Assembly (NCBI GenBank): GCA_003349915.1
Contig: QFXE01000007.1
Span: 35,366-99,365 of the forward strand
Reading direction: 5' to 3'
Length of the DNA stretch: 64,000 nucleotides
Origin: an endosymbiont of Escarpia spicata
GTDB taxonomy: Bacteria; Pseudomonadota; Gammaproteobacteria; Chromatiales; Chromatiaceae
Part shown: piece after piece, positions 28,481 to 38,181 of the stretch
How the letters are laid out: every line of letters begins with the position of its first letter
How positions within the stretch are numbered: position 1 is the stretch's first letter
Made by a program: the position numbers and the translations under genes
The notes under the pieces: generated by a model
The model's database searches: none
Told to the model about the DNA's origin: nothing
What the model saw: only the letters and a program-made list of their open reading frames with translations

Positions 28481-29743
28481 ATGCCAATATCCCAAGATTT
28501 CAAGCACCGGCTCTCCCCTGTTCTGAAGAACATCGTCGAGCACTATGGCACCCCTTTTCATCTCTACGATGAGCAGGGTATTCTCGATACCGGAAAAACG
28601 CTGACCGAGGCGTTTTCCGGCATCGCGGGTTTCCGCGAGTACTTCGCAGTCAAGGCGCTGCCCAATCCCAGGATTATGCAGATCATGCAGTCGATGGGAT
28701 TCGGCTTCGACTGCAGTTCTATCGCAGAACTGATCCTCAGCCGCGATATCGGCGCCTCCGGCGAAGACATCATGTTCACCTCCAACAATACCAGTCCGAC
28801 GGAGTTCGAGGCGGCGGCAGCCCAAGGGGGCTGCGTGCTCAATCTCGACGATATCTCCCTGATCGACAAGGTGCCGGAGATGCCTGAGCTGGTCTGTTTT
28901 CGTTACAACCCAGGTGAACGCCGCACCGGCAACAGCATCATCGGCAACCCGGTGGAAGCCAAATACGGCGTCACCCACGACCAGTTGCTGGATGCCTACA
29001 AAGCAGCCAAGGGACGCGGCGCCAAGCGTTTCGGCCTGCACACCATGCTCGCATCCAACGAGCTGAACTACACTTACATGGTGGAGACCGCCCGCACCCT
29101 GTTGGAGCGAGTCGAGTGGATCTCGTCGCAACTGGGCATCACCTTCGATTTCATCAATATCGGCGGTGGCTTGGGCATTCCTTACCGTCCTGAAGACGAA
29201 GCCCTCGACATCCAGGCCATGGGCCGGGAGATCACCGCGCTCTTTGATACCTTCAAGTCCCATAACGGTTATGCCCCCAAACTCTATGTCGAGAGCGGCC
29301 GTTACATGACCGGTCCCCACGGCGTTCTGGTCACCCAGGCGATCAACCGCAAGGAGATCTACCGCACCTATGTCGGTGTGGACGCTTGCATGTCTGCCCT
29401 GATGCGCCCCGGCATGTATGGGGCCTACCACCATATCGACGTATTGGGTAAAAGCGGCAGCAATGAGACGGTGGATGTGGCGGGTTCACTTTGCGAGAAC
29501 AATGACAAGTTTGCCGTCCAACGCAGTCTGCCTAAGATCGAGGACGGAGACATCCTCTACATTCACGATACCGGTGCCCACGGCCAGGCAATGGGTTTCA
29601 ACTACAACGGTAAGGTGCGGCCAAAGGAGCTGCTGTTGAAGACCGACGGCAGCGTCGAACTGATCCGTCGGGAAGAGACGCTGGATGACTATTTCGCCAC
29701 GCTGAATTTCGAAGCCGACCGGTTCGTTCCGGCATCTGGCTAG
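28481..29743 (+). CDS. lysA: diaminopimelate decarboxylase-like protein
   Basis: 420 residues, fold III PLP decarboxylase. The PLP-lysine is in YFAVKALPNP, the phosphate-binding GGGLG in INIGGGLGIPY, and the catalytic Cys in GSLCENNDK. It catalyses the last step of lysine synthesis (meso-diaminopimelate to lysine). The start is ATG at 28481; the open frame upstream overlaps dapL and is non-family. Its sequence is somewhat divergent from E. coli LysA, so a related substrate cannot be excluded, but dapL immediately upstream favours LysA. Confidence 0.85.
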   Translation: MPISQDFKHRLSPVLKNIVEHYGTPFHLYDEQGILDTGKTLTEAFSGIAGFREYFAVKALPNPRIMQIMQSMGFGFDCSSIAELILSRDIGASGEDIMFTSNNTSPTEFEAAAAQGGCVLNLDDISLIDKVPEMPELVCFRYNPGERRTGNSIIGNPVEAKYGVTHDQLLDAYKAAKGRGAKRFGLHTMLASNELNYTYMVETARTLLERVEWISSQLGITFDFINIGGGLGIPYRPEDEALDIQAMGREITALFDTFKSHNGYAPKLYVESGRYMTGPHGVLVTQAINRKEIYRTYVGVDACMSALMRPGMYGAYHHIDVLGKSGSNETVDVAGSLCENNDKFAVQRSLPKIEDGDILYIHDTGAHGQAMGFNYNGKVRPKELLLKTDGSVELIRREETLDDYFATLNFEADRFVPASG

Positions 29744-29747
29744 TTCG

Positions 29748-29833
29748 TAGGCATGATCAAGCGCAGCGGATCAGGCAAAAGGCGCGCGCAACATACGGGG
29801 TTCGCCGGTTCCGCTGCGCTTGAACCGGCCTAC
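29748..29833. repeat. GTAGG-ended inverted repeat
   Basis: Starts GTAGG and ends CCTAC. The arms share GATCAAGCGCAGCGGA against TCCGCTGCGCTTGA. Same general type as the other GTAGG palindromes, with a longer stem. Confidence 0.6.
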
Positions 29834-29859
29834 AGCAGACAGCTGGCCCTCGCATCCGG

Positions 29860-30159
29860 CTAAGCGTATTCGTCGATCCCCAGCAGGGCACTAACATAGG
29901 CCCGCTCATCACTCTCTGCTGTGGATGCATAGGCACTGATCGCCCGATAGGAATGGGGCTCCAGATCGACCTGATAGGGATTTTCTCTGGTTCTGGTCCT
30001 GAGTATCAAAGCCTCCGCCTCAATGACGGAAGGCACTTGGCGCGGCAGGGCCGTTTGCTGCGACTGAAGCATTTCCTCCACCCCATGAGGCACCAACGCC
30101 GACTCTCGCGTGAGTAAGCGCCGTTCAAGGGGAAGAGTGAGTGAACCTGAAATCTTCAC
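29860..30159 (-). CDS. conserved hypothetical protein, 99 residues
   Basis: Soluble protein with no signal peptide. The N-terminus begins MKISGSLTLPLERR and the C-terminus ends SALLGIDEYA. A central RTRTRENPYQVD and the terminal LLGIDEYA are patterns I associate with a short conserved gammaproteobacterial family of unknown function, but I cannot name it. The start is GTG at 30159. It lies downstream of the copper ATPase on the same strand. Confidence 0.55.
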   Translation of the reverse strand: MKISGSLTLPLERRLLTRESALVPHGVEEMLQSQQTALPRQVPSVIEAEALILRTRTRENPYQVDLEPHSYRAISAYASTAESDERAYVSALLGIDEYA

Positions 30160-30207
30160 TTGATTTCGTCTTGGCCTATGTCCGAATGCAGATTATAGCC
30201 TACCGGG

Positions 30208-33159
30208 TCAAACTGTCTCTGCGTTGTAACCCGCATCCTTTACCGCAGCAATAAGCAGATCAACCGCAGCGGAGCCGGTAACCAGCGCCTCACCTGCATC
30301 GAGGCTGACCTCGACGCTTTCCACCCCCCCGACACCCTGCAAGGCCTTGGTAACATGATTCACGCAGTGGGGGCACGTCATGCCGGTGACATTGAGTTTG
30401 ATAGACACGGGTCTCTCCATTCTCAGTGGTTGAAAAAAACGCAGCCGGTTGGCATTGAAAACCACCGTCACCGATGACAATGCCATGGCGGCGCTGGCGA
30501 ACATCGGCGGCAGCAACCAGCCTGTGACGGGGAACAGCACCCCGGCAGCCATGGGTATGCCGATCACATTATAGATAAAAGCGCCGAACAGATTCTGTTT
30601 GATATTACGGATCGTTGCGCTGGATATGGCAATTGCGGTACTCACATCGGCCAGCGAGTCTCCCGCCAGGGTGATATCGGCGTTATCGATAGCGACATCG
30701 GCACCACTGCCGACAGCAAAACCGGTATCGGCCTGGGCCAGCGCAGGGGCGTCATTGATGCCGTCACCTACCATGCCGACCCGGTATCCCTGCCGCTGCA
30801 ACGACTTCACCACGTCCAGCTTCTCTCCCGGCAGGCGTTCGCTGTGAACCTCGTCTATTTTCAGGTCGGCGGCTACCGCCTCTGCCGTCGCCCGGTTGTC
30901 TCCTGTACACATCACGACCCTGACGCCTTCACGCTGCAGGGCCTCCACAGCAGCAAAACTGTCGGGACGAACCGGATCATTCACTGCCAGCAATCCTGCA
31001 ATCTGCGAATCCACTGCCAGCCAAACCGGCGTGGCCGCGTTGGCGGCCTGCCGCGAAGCCTCCTTCAGCAGAGCCGGTGGGAGGGTGGCTCCCTGCTCCT
31101 CCATCAAATGATGATTACCAAGCAGAAGCCTACGCCCCTCGGCCTGTCCTGAAACGCCCCTCCCCTCCAGGGCCTGAAAATCGGTCACCCCGGCAATATC
31201 GAGACCACGACTTCTTGCAGCCTCAACCACGGCTTCGGCCAGGGGATGCTCCGAGCCTGTTTCAACCATTGCAGCAAGGCGGATCACTTCGCTCTCGGGA
31301 GTAGTCCCGGCGGGGTGGATAGCAGTCACCGTGGGACGCCCCTCAGTCAGGGTGCCGGTCTTGTCGACCACCAGATGGGTCAGGCGACTGGCGCTCTGCA
31401 GAGCGTCGCTGTTTCGTATCAGGATATTCAGCTGGGCTGCCCGGCCGGTACCGACCATAATCGCAATCGGCGTCGCCAGTCCCAATGCGCAGGGGCAGGC
31501 AATCACCAGCACCGCAATACCCGCAGTCAGGGCATAGGCGGCACGGGGATCCGGCCCAATCTGATACCAGACAACAAAGGTCAGCAGCGCAATAACGATC
31601 ACGATCGGGACAAAGACCGCCGCCACCCGATCCACCAAACGGCCGATGGGAGGCTTGCTCATCTGCGCACGCTTCACCATGGTGATGATGTGGGCCAGTG
31701 TCGTCTCCTCGCCCAACCGGGTAATGCCGAACAGCAGTGTGCCGCTACGGTTCATGGTGCCGCCGATCACCTGATCTCCCGGCTGTTTTGACACCGGCAT
31801 CGACTCGCCAGTCAACATCGATTCGTCGACGCTGGAGCGCCCATCGATGACTTCACCGTCGATAGGCATCCGCTCCCCTGGGCGCACCCGGATATGATCC
31901 CCGAGCCGCAACAGCGAAACCGGTATCTCCACCTCGCCAAACTCCCGTTCGACAACTGCAGACTTTGGCGCCAAACCCACCAGACTGCCGATCGCCTCGC
32001 TGGTGGTCCGTTTTGCACTCGTCTCCAGTACATGGCCGAACTGCAGAAAAGCGAGGATGAGCACCGAGGCATCGAGATAGAGATGACCACCGCCGGGAAT
32101 AAAGTCCGGCCGGATGATGAGTATTACCGAAGAGAGCCAGGCAGCGCCGGTTCCCAGGGCCACCAGGGTATCCATGTTGGCGGCAAAGTGTCTGGCCTGC
32201 TTCCAGGCGCCACTGTAGTAGTTACGGCCGCTGAACCACATCACGAACAGGCAGACCCCGGCGACCAGCCCCCAGAAGGCCTGACCGCTGAGTCCAATCG
32301 GACCATCGGCATCTGTCAGTGCAGGCAGCCAACCTGCAAGATTCGCCGCCATCAACCCACCACCGACAAGCGCTGCCAGCAGCGCCCGTTGCCGGGAGCG
32401 GCGGATCTCCTGCTGCGCTTCCAACCCCTGTTCCACATAAGGGTCAACAAACTGTTCCAACAGTTTGCTCTCATAGCCCGCCGAGTGCAGCGCTATCAAC
32501 AGATCTGCGGGATGCGTGGTGGTGGTCACGGAAAGCGTCTCACCTTCGATCGCCACTTTCGCAGTGACATCCAAGCTGTGGATGACCGTTTCCAGGGCCG
32601 CAGGCGACGCCGTTTTGCCGAGGCCTGGCACTGAAAACAGCAGGCTGTCGCTGACCTTGGGGCGCTCCAGCAACCGGGCGCTGTACCCCTGGCCCATTAC
32701 AGCATTGACCACTGCCCCGGGATCACCACCCACGACCTGTGCCCGTTTCTCCACCAGATTCACAGAGGCTTCGCTGACGCCCGGAACCGATCGGATAGCA
32801 CGCTCCACAGCAGCCACACAGCTGGAGCAGGTCATGTCGCCGATGGCAATCTCATAATCGCCGGTGATCTGTTTTTCTGCTGCAGACGAAGGAACAGTGG
32901 GATCAGGAACGGGACAATCGGCTGGAATCTGCGGCAGAGGGCGGGCAGTGTAGCCCGCTTCCACTATCGCCGCTATGACATTATGGGGCAGACCTCCGCT
33001 GACTTGGGCGAACTGCTTCTCCAGGTCGACCTCGATACTGACAACATCCGCCACTGCAAACACCGCTTTCTCCACCGCCGCCACGCAGTGGCCGCAGCTC
33101 ATGCCCTCGATGGCGATGAGATAGGAGTCCCCGCCCGTGTCTGCAGCCGGGGAGATCAT
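30208..33159 (-). CDS. copA: copper-translocating P1B-type ATPase
   Basis: About 983 residues. Two N-terminal metal-binding domains carry GMSCGHC and GDMTCSSC; a third HMA-like domain follows without a CxxC. Then come the membrane domain with CPC ([11 protein letters not shown]), the phosphorylation site DKTGTLTEG, the hinge [12 protein letters not shown], and a C-terminal extra HMA domain (GMTCPHC) that resembles the free chaperone CopZ. It should pump Cu(I) out of the cytoplasm. The start is ATG at 33159 (20 bp after the HIT gene), with a weak ribosome site. The C-terminal HMA fusion and the degenerate third domain are unusual. Confidence 0.9.
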   Translation of the reverse strand: MISPAADTGGDSYLIAIEGMSCGHCVAAVEKAVFAVADVVSIEVDLEKQFAQVSGGLPHNVIAAIVEAGYTARPLPQIPADCPVPDPTVPSSAAEKQITGDYEIAIGDMTCSSCVAAVERAIRSVPGVSEASVNLVEKRAQVVGGDPGAVVNAVMGQGYSARLLERPKVSDSLLFSVPGLGKTASPAALETVIHSLDVTAKVAIEGETLSVTTTTHPADLLIALHSAGYESKLLEQFVDPYVEQGLEAQQEIRRSRQRALLAALVGGGLMAANLAGWLPALTDADGPIGLSGQAFWGLVAGVCLFVMWFSGRNYYSGAWKQARHFAANMDTLVALGTGAAWLSSVILIIRPDFIPGGGHLYLDASVLILAFLQFGHVLETSAKRTTSEAIGSLVGLAPKSAVVEREFGEVEIPVSLLRLGDHIRVRPGERMPIDGEVIDGRSSVDESMLTGESMPVSKQPGDQVIGGTMNRSGTLLFGITRLGEETTLAHIITMVKRAQMSKPPIGRLVDRVAAVFVPIVIVIALLTFVVWYQIGPDPRAAYALTAGIAVLVIACPCALGLATPIAIMVGTGRAAQLNILIRNSDALQSASRLTHLVVDKTGTLTEGRPTVTAIHPAGTTPESEVIRLAAMVETGSEHPLAEAVVEAARSRGLDIAGVTDFQALEGRGVSGQAEGRRLLLGNHHLMEEQGATLPPALLKEASRQAANAATPVWLAVDSQIAGLLAVNDPVRPDSFAAVEALQREGVRVVMCTGDNRATAEAVAADLKIDEVHSERLPGEKLDVVKSLQRQGYRVGMVGDGINDAPALAQADTGFAVGSGADVAIDNADITLAGDSLADVSTAIAISSATIRNIKQNLFGAFIYNVIGIPMAAGVLFPVTGWLLPPMFASAAMALSSVTVVFNANRLRFFQPLRMERPVSIKLNVTGMTCPHCVNHVTKALQGVGGVESVEVSLDAGEALVTGSAAVDLLIAAVKDAGYNAETV

Positions 33160-33178
33160 GTCACTATTGATCCCCGGC

Positions 33179-33523
33179 TCAACCAGGGGGCCAGCCCATC
33201 GGGCGCCCACCCAGCAGGTGCAGGTGGATATGAAATACAGTCTGACCCGCCTCGGCGTTACAATTCAGCAGGGTACGATAGCCAGCCTCGGCGATACCCT
33301 CTTTTTCGGCGATCCTGGCAGCAGTCAGGACAAGATTGCCCATCAAGGCTTCATCACCGGGTTCAAGGTCGTTCAGTGTGGAGATATGCCGCTTTGGAAT
33401 CACCAGGATATGGGTCGGCGCCTGGGGATTCAGATCCCGGAATGCCAGTACGTCATCATCCTCGTAGACCACATTCGGCTGGATGTCGCCGCTGACCATT
33501 TTACAGAACAGACAATCACTCAT
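33179..33523 (-). CDS. HIT-family hydrolase (HinT-like)
   Basis: 114 residues with the histidine triad HIHLHLLGG and N-terminal zinc-type cysteines (CLFCKM). HinT-like proteins hydrolyse adenosine 5'-phosphoramidates. AAGGAG lies 5 nt before the ATG. Its stop is 20 bp from the start of copA; co-transcription is likely. Confidence 0.92.
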   Translation of the reverse strand: MSDCLFCKMVSGDIQPNVVYEDDDVLAFRDLNPQAPTHILVIPKRHISTLNDLEPGDEALMGNLVLTAARIAEKEGIAEAGYRTLLNCNAEAGQTVFHIHLHLLGGRPMGWPPG

Positions 33524-33546
33524 GATTACTCCTTGCTCGTAGGACT

Positions 33547-33727
33547 AGGGGTCAGAGTCAAATAGCACTCACTTAAAGCACTAAGCACCAACAATCAACC
33601 ACTTGGGTAGGTTGGGTTAGGCCGTCTTTCTGGCCGTAACCCAACAATATGCGTCGAAGTTGTCGTGTTACGCTACGCTAACACGACCTACAGTTATTAA
33701 GGAGTGCCATTAGGGTCGGAGTCAAAT
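33547..33727. repeat. direct repeats bracketing two REP palindromes
   Basis: AGGGGTCAGAGTCAAAT at 33547 and a near copy (GGGTCGGAGTCAAAT) at 33713 lie in the same orientation on either side of two palindromes: GTAGGTTGGGTTA...TAACCCAAC (33607-33645) and GTCGTGTTACG...CGTAACACGAC-type (33662-33691). GGGGTCAGAGTCAAAT-like sequences are commonly seen near RAYT-type elements. No transposase ORF is here. Confidence 0.55.
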
Positions 33728-33805
33728 TGATTCCCACACCGGCCCCTTCAGTTACCAATCAGGCACACTATGATGATAGACACCAATTGGAGCCGGTTGT
33801 CCCTC

Positions 33806-34402
33806 TCAAAATTCGGAACGGCCGGAAAAGGCGTGAGCGATGGTCGCCCCGTCGACATACTCCAGTTCACCCCCCATCGGGACGCCTTGGGCAATGCGCG
33901 TGGTACGGATGTCCCGGGCATTTGCCATATCGTGGATGTACTGGGCTGTCGCTTCACCCTCCACCGTCGGATTGGTGGCAAGTATGACCTCCTTGACCTT
34001 ACCCTCTGAGAGCCTTGCATCCAGCAGATCCAGGCCGATCTCGCGCGGCCCTATCCCGTCCAGGGGAGAGAGATGACCACCCAGTACAAAATAGAGTCCG
34101 CGGTAGTCGATAGCCTGCTCAAGGATGGTCTGGTCTGCCGGCGTCTCCACCACACACAACTGGGCAGCGTCGCGGTGAGGATTGGTGCAGAGACGACAAA
34201 CCTCCAACTCAGTCAAGGTCCGGCAGCAGCTGCAACGGCCAATCCGCTCCATTGCCTCGGCCATGATGTGGGAGAGATGCCTGCCCCCTTCACGATCCCG
34301 CTCCAGCAGGTAGTAGGCCATCCGCTGGGCAGTCTTTGAACCCACGCCGGGCAGGCAGCGCAACGCCCCTATCAGTTGGTCGAGCAGACTCTGTGAAGAC
34401 AT
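33806..34402 (-). CDS. recR: recombination mediator RecR
   Basis: 198 residues, full length. Helix-hairpin-helix ([15 protein letters not shown]), a zinc finger ([16 protein letters not shown]) and the Toprim domain ([14 protein letters not shown]) are all present. RecR works with RecFO to load RecA on gapped DNA. It is 7 bp downstream of ybaB and next to dnaX, the usual gammaproteobacterial order dnaX-ybaB-recR. Confidence 0.97.
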   Translation of the reverse strand: MSSQSLLDQLIGALRCLPGVGSKTAQRMAYYLLERDREGGRHLSHIMAEAMERIGRCSCCRTLTELEVCRLCTNPHRDAAQLCVVETPADQTILEQAIDYRGLYFVLGGHLSPLDGIGPREIGLDLLDARLSEGKVKEVILATNPTVEGEATAQYIHDMANARDIRTTRIAQGVPMGGELEYVDGATIAHAFSGRSEF

Positions 34403-34409
34403 CGGTCGA

Positions 34410-34733
34410 TCAGAATGGCAGTTTCATACCCGGCGGCAGCCCCATCCCGGCAGTCAGACCAGACATGCTCTCCTGCATCTTCTGGGAGACCCGCTGAGCC
34501 GCATCGTTCATGGCCGCTGCGATCAGATCCTCAAGCATCTCTTTATCGTCCTCCATGAGAGCGTCATCGATAGAGACACGACGCACCTCATGCTTGCCGT
34601 TCATGATCACTTTCACCATGCCGCCACCGGACTCGCCGGTAATCTCTTCCTGCGCCAGCCGCTCCTGGGCCTGCTGCATCTCGGCCTGCATCTTCTGGGC
34701 CTGTTTCATCAGGTTGCCTATACCACCCTTCAT
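34410..34733 (-). CDS. ybaB: nucleoid-associated protein YbaB/EbfC
   Basis: 107 residues. N-terminal coiled coil ([19 protein letters not shown]) and the [10 protein letters not shown] core. A DNA-binding protein of the YbaB family. ATG at 34733 is chosen over an in-frame TTG at 34739; GAGG lies 8 nt upstream. It sits between dnaX and recR. Confidence 0.96.
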   Translation of the reverse strand: MKGGIGNLMKQAQKMQAEMQQAQERLAQEEITGESGGGMVKVIMNGKHEVRRVSIDDALMEDDKEMLEDLIAAAMNDAAQRVSQKMQESMSGLTAGMGLPPGMKLPF

Positions 34734-34792
34734 TACCAAATCCTCATCAAAGAAAAATTTAATTTAATCGTAACTGTTCAGCACAATTCAAT

Positions 34793-34946
34793 GTAGGTCG
34801 GGTTAGTCGCGCAACCGCACAAGGCCCAAATACGGCACTGCAACTTGCGCGCGGCCTAACCCGACAATCCGATGTTGGATTACGATGCGCGCGAAGTTTG
34901 GCAACAAAATGATAGTTTGCAGCAATGCGCATCTAACCCAACCTAC
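34793..34946. repeat. two tandem GTAGG-type palindromes
   Basis: First unit GTAGGTCGGGTTAG...CTAACCCGAC, second unit GTTGGATTACGATGCGCG...ATGCGCATCTAACCCAAC then CTAC. It fills most of the dnaX-ybaB spacer. Confidence 0.6.
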
Positions 34947-34984
34947 AAAAAGCACATATTCAGGACCAAACTGAATAGTTACAT

Positions 34985-36616
34985 TCAATCTAGCGGTTTG
35001 ACAGAGCCACTGACCACTCGTGCTGAGAGATGCTCTTCCAGCTCTCTCACCAGCGGATCTTCAGCCATGGAGGCCTCCGCTGCCTGCTGGCGTTCATTCA
35101 GGTTTCGTTTCTGCCGCATGGCGGGAGTCTCCTTGTCGGAGGTTTCCACCACAAAGTCGATTTTGACCTCTGCACCCAATACGGACCGGATACCGTCCAG
35201 CAGACGCTTCTCCGCCTGTCCAACCCTGAGTTGCCTGGAGGCAGGATCAAGCTTGAGCTTGAGCGCCTTCCCATCCCACCCGGCGAAGGCACAATTATTG
35301 GCCAACTGGCTGGCAATTCCGCCAAGCCTGAGACCTGCCGCAAACTCATCCCAACGGCTGGGGTCGGTGACCTGCTCCCGTTTCTCCGTCTGCGCTGGTT
35401 GGGGTTTAGCTGCCTGAGTCGGCGCGCGCTCTCTTCTTACCGGTTTTCCGCCAACTGAAGCGGTCGCATTCGGAGCAGGTGACCCTGATGGTACCTGGGT
35501 GCTTTTTCCCGCATTCGAACCAGATCCGGCAGCCTCCGGTCTGAAGGCCAGCATGCGCAACAGCAACATCTCGAATCCACTGCGGGGATCCGGCGCGAGT
35601 GACAGCTCCCGCTGCCCACTCAAGCCGATCTGGTAGTAAAGCTGTACATCTTCCGGAGCGAGGCTCTGTGCAAGCCGCTTTACCTGGGCCACATCGAATG
35701 CGTCATCCGGCTGAAAATCGGGCACCCGCTGACACAGGGCGATCTGATGCAGTAAGGCCAGAAGGTTCTGGGTGGCAGTGGCAAAATCAACCGCCAATTC
35801 CGACATCTCAGCGATGCGCCGCAACAGGCCGGCGGCATCATTCCCGGCAAGTGCGTCCGCCAGAGCGTGAATCGAATCCCCGGCAATGGTACCGAGCATT
35901 GCCCCGACATCAGCAGCCTGCAGCGCCCCGCCGCCAAAGGCGATAGCCTGATCCAAAAGACTCAGTCCGTCACGCATACTGCCATCGGCCCCACGAGAGA
36001 GCAGTGAGAGCGACTCATCATCGAATCCAATCCGCTCCTGTCCCAGGATATGACTGAGCTGTCCGCCGATCTGTTCCCGGGAGAGACGCTTGAGATTGAA
36101 CTGCAGACAGCGGGAGAGCACGGTCACCGGCACTTTCTGGGGATCGGTTGTTGCCAGGATAAATTTCACATGCGGAGGCGGTTCCTCAAGTGTTTTCAAT
36201 AAGGCATTGAAACTATGGCCGGAAAACATGTGAACTTCATCGATCAGATAAACTTTGTAACGCCCTCTAACCGGCGCATAGGGAACGTTTTCCAACAGTT
36301 CTCTGGTCTGATCAACTTTGGTCCGGGAAGCCGCATCCACTTCCAGCAGGTCGACAAACCGCCCTTCGTCTATCTCCCTGCAGGCGGAGCAGACACCGCA
36401 GGGTGTCGAGCTGACCCCCTCCTCACAATTGAGCGATTTAGCAAAGATTCTTGCCAGGGTTGTCTTACCAACACCACGGGTACCGGTAAACAGATAGGCA
36501 TGGTGGAGCCGGTCATTGTCGAGGGCATTGGCAAGCGCCCTGACGACATGTTCCTGCCCAACCAGCTGGCTGAACAGTTGAGGACGCCATTTTCGGGCAA
36601 GAACCTGATAGGACAT
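34985..36616 (-). CDS. dnaX: DNA polymerase III gamma/tau subunit
   Basis: 543 residues. Walker A (GTRGVGKTTLARIF), a zinc module (CEEGVSSTPCGVCSAC), Walker B (LIDEVHMFSG) and the C-terminal tau extension with Pro/Ala-rich linker are present. It is the clamp-loader ATPase. It is shorter than E. coli tau (643). I saw no clear A-rich slippery heptamer for programmed frameshifting to gamma, but did not test every position. Confidence 0.97.
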   Translation of the reverse strand: MSYQVLARKWRPQLFSQLVGQEHVVRALANALDNDRLHHAYLFTGTRGVGKTTLARIFAKSLNCEEGVSSTPCGVCSACREIDEGRFVDLLEVDAASRTKVDQTRELLENVPYAPVRGRYKVYLIDEVHMFSGHSFNALLKTLEEPPPHVKFILATTDPQKVPVTVLSRCLQFNLKRLSREQIGGQLSHILGQERIGFDDESLSLLSRGADGSMRDGLSLLDQAIAFGGGALQAADVGAMLGTIAGDSIHALADALAGNDAAGLLRRIAEMSELAVDFATATQNLLALLHQIALCQRVPDFQPDDAFDVAQVKRLAQSLAPEDVQLYYQIGLSGQRELSLAPDPRSGFEMLLLRMLAFRPEAAGSGSNAGKSTQVPSGSPAPNATASVGGKPVRRERAPTQAAKPQPAQTEKREQVTDPSRWDEFAAGLRLGGIASQLANNCAFAGWDGKALKLKLDPASRQLRVGQAEKRLLDGIRSVLGAEVKIDFVVETSDKETPAMRQKRNLNERQQAAEASMAEDPLVRELEEHLSARVVSGSVKPLD

Positions 36617-36707
36617 GGAAGCCGGTACGTAATTCTATATGGATAGAGAGGCAATGAGTGTAACCCAAGATCTTGCCTGAATCATCGCCAATGCATAGGG
36701 TTCTTTT

Positions 36708-36761
36708 CAGGGCCTGTTAACACTCTGCGAATTCCCATCCGCATAGTGTTAACAGGTCCTG
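36708..36761. repeat. 17-bp inverted repeat after the SRP RNA
   Basis: CAGGGCCTGTTAACACT and AGTGTTAACAGGTCCTG, 20 nt apart, one mismatch. There is no T-run after the stem on the minus strand, so it is not a typical terminator; it may be a small repeat or a processing signal. Confidence 0.5.
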
Positions 36762-36767
36762 GGAAAA

Positions 36768-36883
36768 GGGTGGCGGCCGACACCAGCCACACCCCGGCAC
36801 ACGAGTCCACTGCTGCCGCTGCTCCCTTCCGGGCCTGACGGGGTTCACAGCTTCACGTTGCGGGGGGACCGATATCAGCCACC
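36768..36883 (-). ncRNA. ffs: signal recognition particle 4.5S RNA
   Basis: The minus strand carries the conserved SRP core GTCAGGCCCGGAAGGGAGCA with its GGAA tetraloop, and the CGTGTGCCGGG segment. The ends GGTGGC... and ...GCCACC pair. About 116 nt, the expected size. A CCCTTTT follows. Proximity to dnaX is seen in other gammaproteobacteria. Exact ends may shift by a few bases. Confidence 0.93.
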
Positions 36884-36985
36884 ATAGAAACAGTGATGAA
36901 GCGGCGTGATTATACGCCCTATCGGAATGAAAACAATGGAGGATGTGACCCGGAACCGGCAATCACCAGGATCAACTATCAGCTG

Positions 36986-37630
36986 TTAAAGGACAACAAC
37001 CGCTTCGGGAGAATAGGAGGACTCAATGCCACTCAGGCTTACTGCCGTCACTGCGAAATAGTGGGCGCCAAGACCGCTGACAGTAAACTCCGCCACCGTA
37101 TCGCCATCGACCCAGACCTTCTCGTCATACTCGCCGGAGATCTCACCATGATAGACATAGTAACCGGAAACATCTGTAGTGCTGCCTGCGCTCCAGGAGA
37201 GTTGAATCGGATAGGTGCAGGAGATTGCGCCACAGTCCACAGAGATGGAAACCATCGCCATGGAGACTGCCCCGCTGGGATCGGTAATTTGATAGAGAAA
37301 CGAATCTGTGCCGGTGAATGAAGCATCAGGCACGTAGGTAATCATATTGTCCAGGCCAATGAACAGGGCGCCGTGGGCAGCCTGTGTCAGGATAGAGACA
37401 GAAACCGCACCTATATCCTCAGCTGTGTCGTTATCCAGCACGCTGAAAACAACCTCCTGACCTTCAACGGTAGCGGCGGCATCAGGGTTCGCCACCGGCT
37501 CACGGGAGCTACCGACCGCCTCGGAAGTCGTATCGACAGTCACACTATCGTCTACACCGCAGGCAACAAGCGTCAGACTCGCCAAAGCGCAAGCCAGAAA
37601 CCTAAGTAGATTTGAAGTGTAAGAAGTCAT
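36986..37630 (-). CDS. lipoprotein with Ig-like and fibronectin-III-like domains
   Basis: 214 residues. Lipobox LVAC gives a lipoprotein. Residues about 45-125 match a cadherin-like/VCBS-type repeat (ANPDAAATVEGQEVVFSVLDND; FTGTDSFLYQITDPSG), and the rest a fibronectin-III-like domain (IQLSWSAGSTTDVSGYYVYHG; YFAVTAVSLSGIESSYS). Probably surface-exposed and adhesive or scaffold in role; no enzyme motif. It stands alone. Confidence 0.7.
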   Translation of the reverse strand: MTSYTSNLLRFLACALASLTLVACGVDDSVTVDTTSEAVGSSREPVANPDAAATVEGQEVVFSVLDNDTAEDIGAVSVSILTQAAHGALFIGLDNMITYVPDASFTGTDSFLYQITDPSGAVSMAMVSISVDCGAISCTYPIQLSWSAGSTTDVSGYYVYHGEISGEYDEKVWVDGDTVAEFTVSGLGAHYFAVTAVSLSGIESSYSPEAVVVL

Positions 37631-38181
37631 ACTGCAAAGACCCTGTTAATTATTGGGCCCTAGAATATCGTTCCACTTCACAAAGCGCCATACCCAACAC
37701 CCTGTATTTTATAGAACAACGTCACAAATTCGTAAATTATCCCAACGTCCAGCATCAGCACCTAAGAAATAAATATTTTTTTATTATTTTTCATGTAGTT
37801 ATAAATAGCACATGAATACTTAAATTCGCATTCAAGCACTTCTAATTTAATTACAAAAACAGTATTGCGGTGCTTAAAGAAATAACTTCATAAAACGACA
37901 CTAAATTGCTGGTTTTAACTTTTAATACCAGTCACTGGAGTTATGGGCAATCCGGAACACTTGCAAACGGCATTCAGGGCCGATCACCGAGGCAGGGAAA
38001 AACCAGCTCAGAAAGCCCTTCATCGTCATCCTCTTTGAAAAATGTGCATTTATCTTCTAAACATCACATTAGGGCTCGTTCAGTTTCAAAGCATATTGCA
38101 TCCAGCAGGCACCATTGGTTCGTACAAACCAAATAGGCTTTTCCAGAAAAATTATAAAGGTCATCCTAAACAGGAGTTACT
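37631..38181. other. AT-rich spacer before acetolactate synthase
   Basis: 550 bp without a credible ORF. It is AT-rich in the left half. AGGAG at the right end is the ribosome site of the synthase. Nothing else recognised. Confidence 0.4.

Noticed and set aside
36708..36761. Rho-independent terminator for the SRP RNA
   Set aside because: The stem is strong but no T-run follows on the minus strand.
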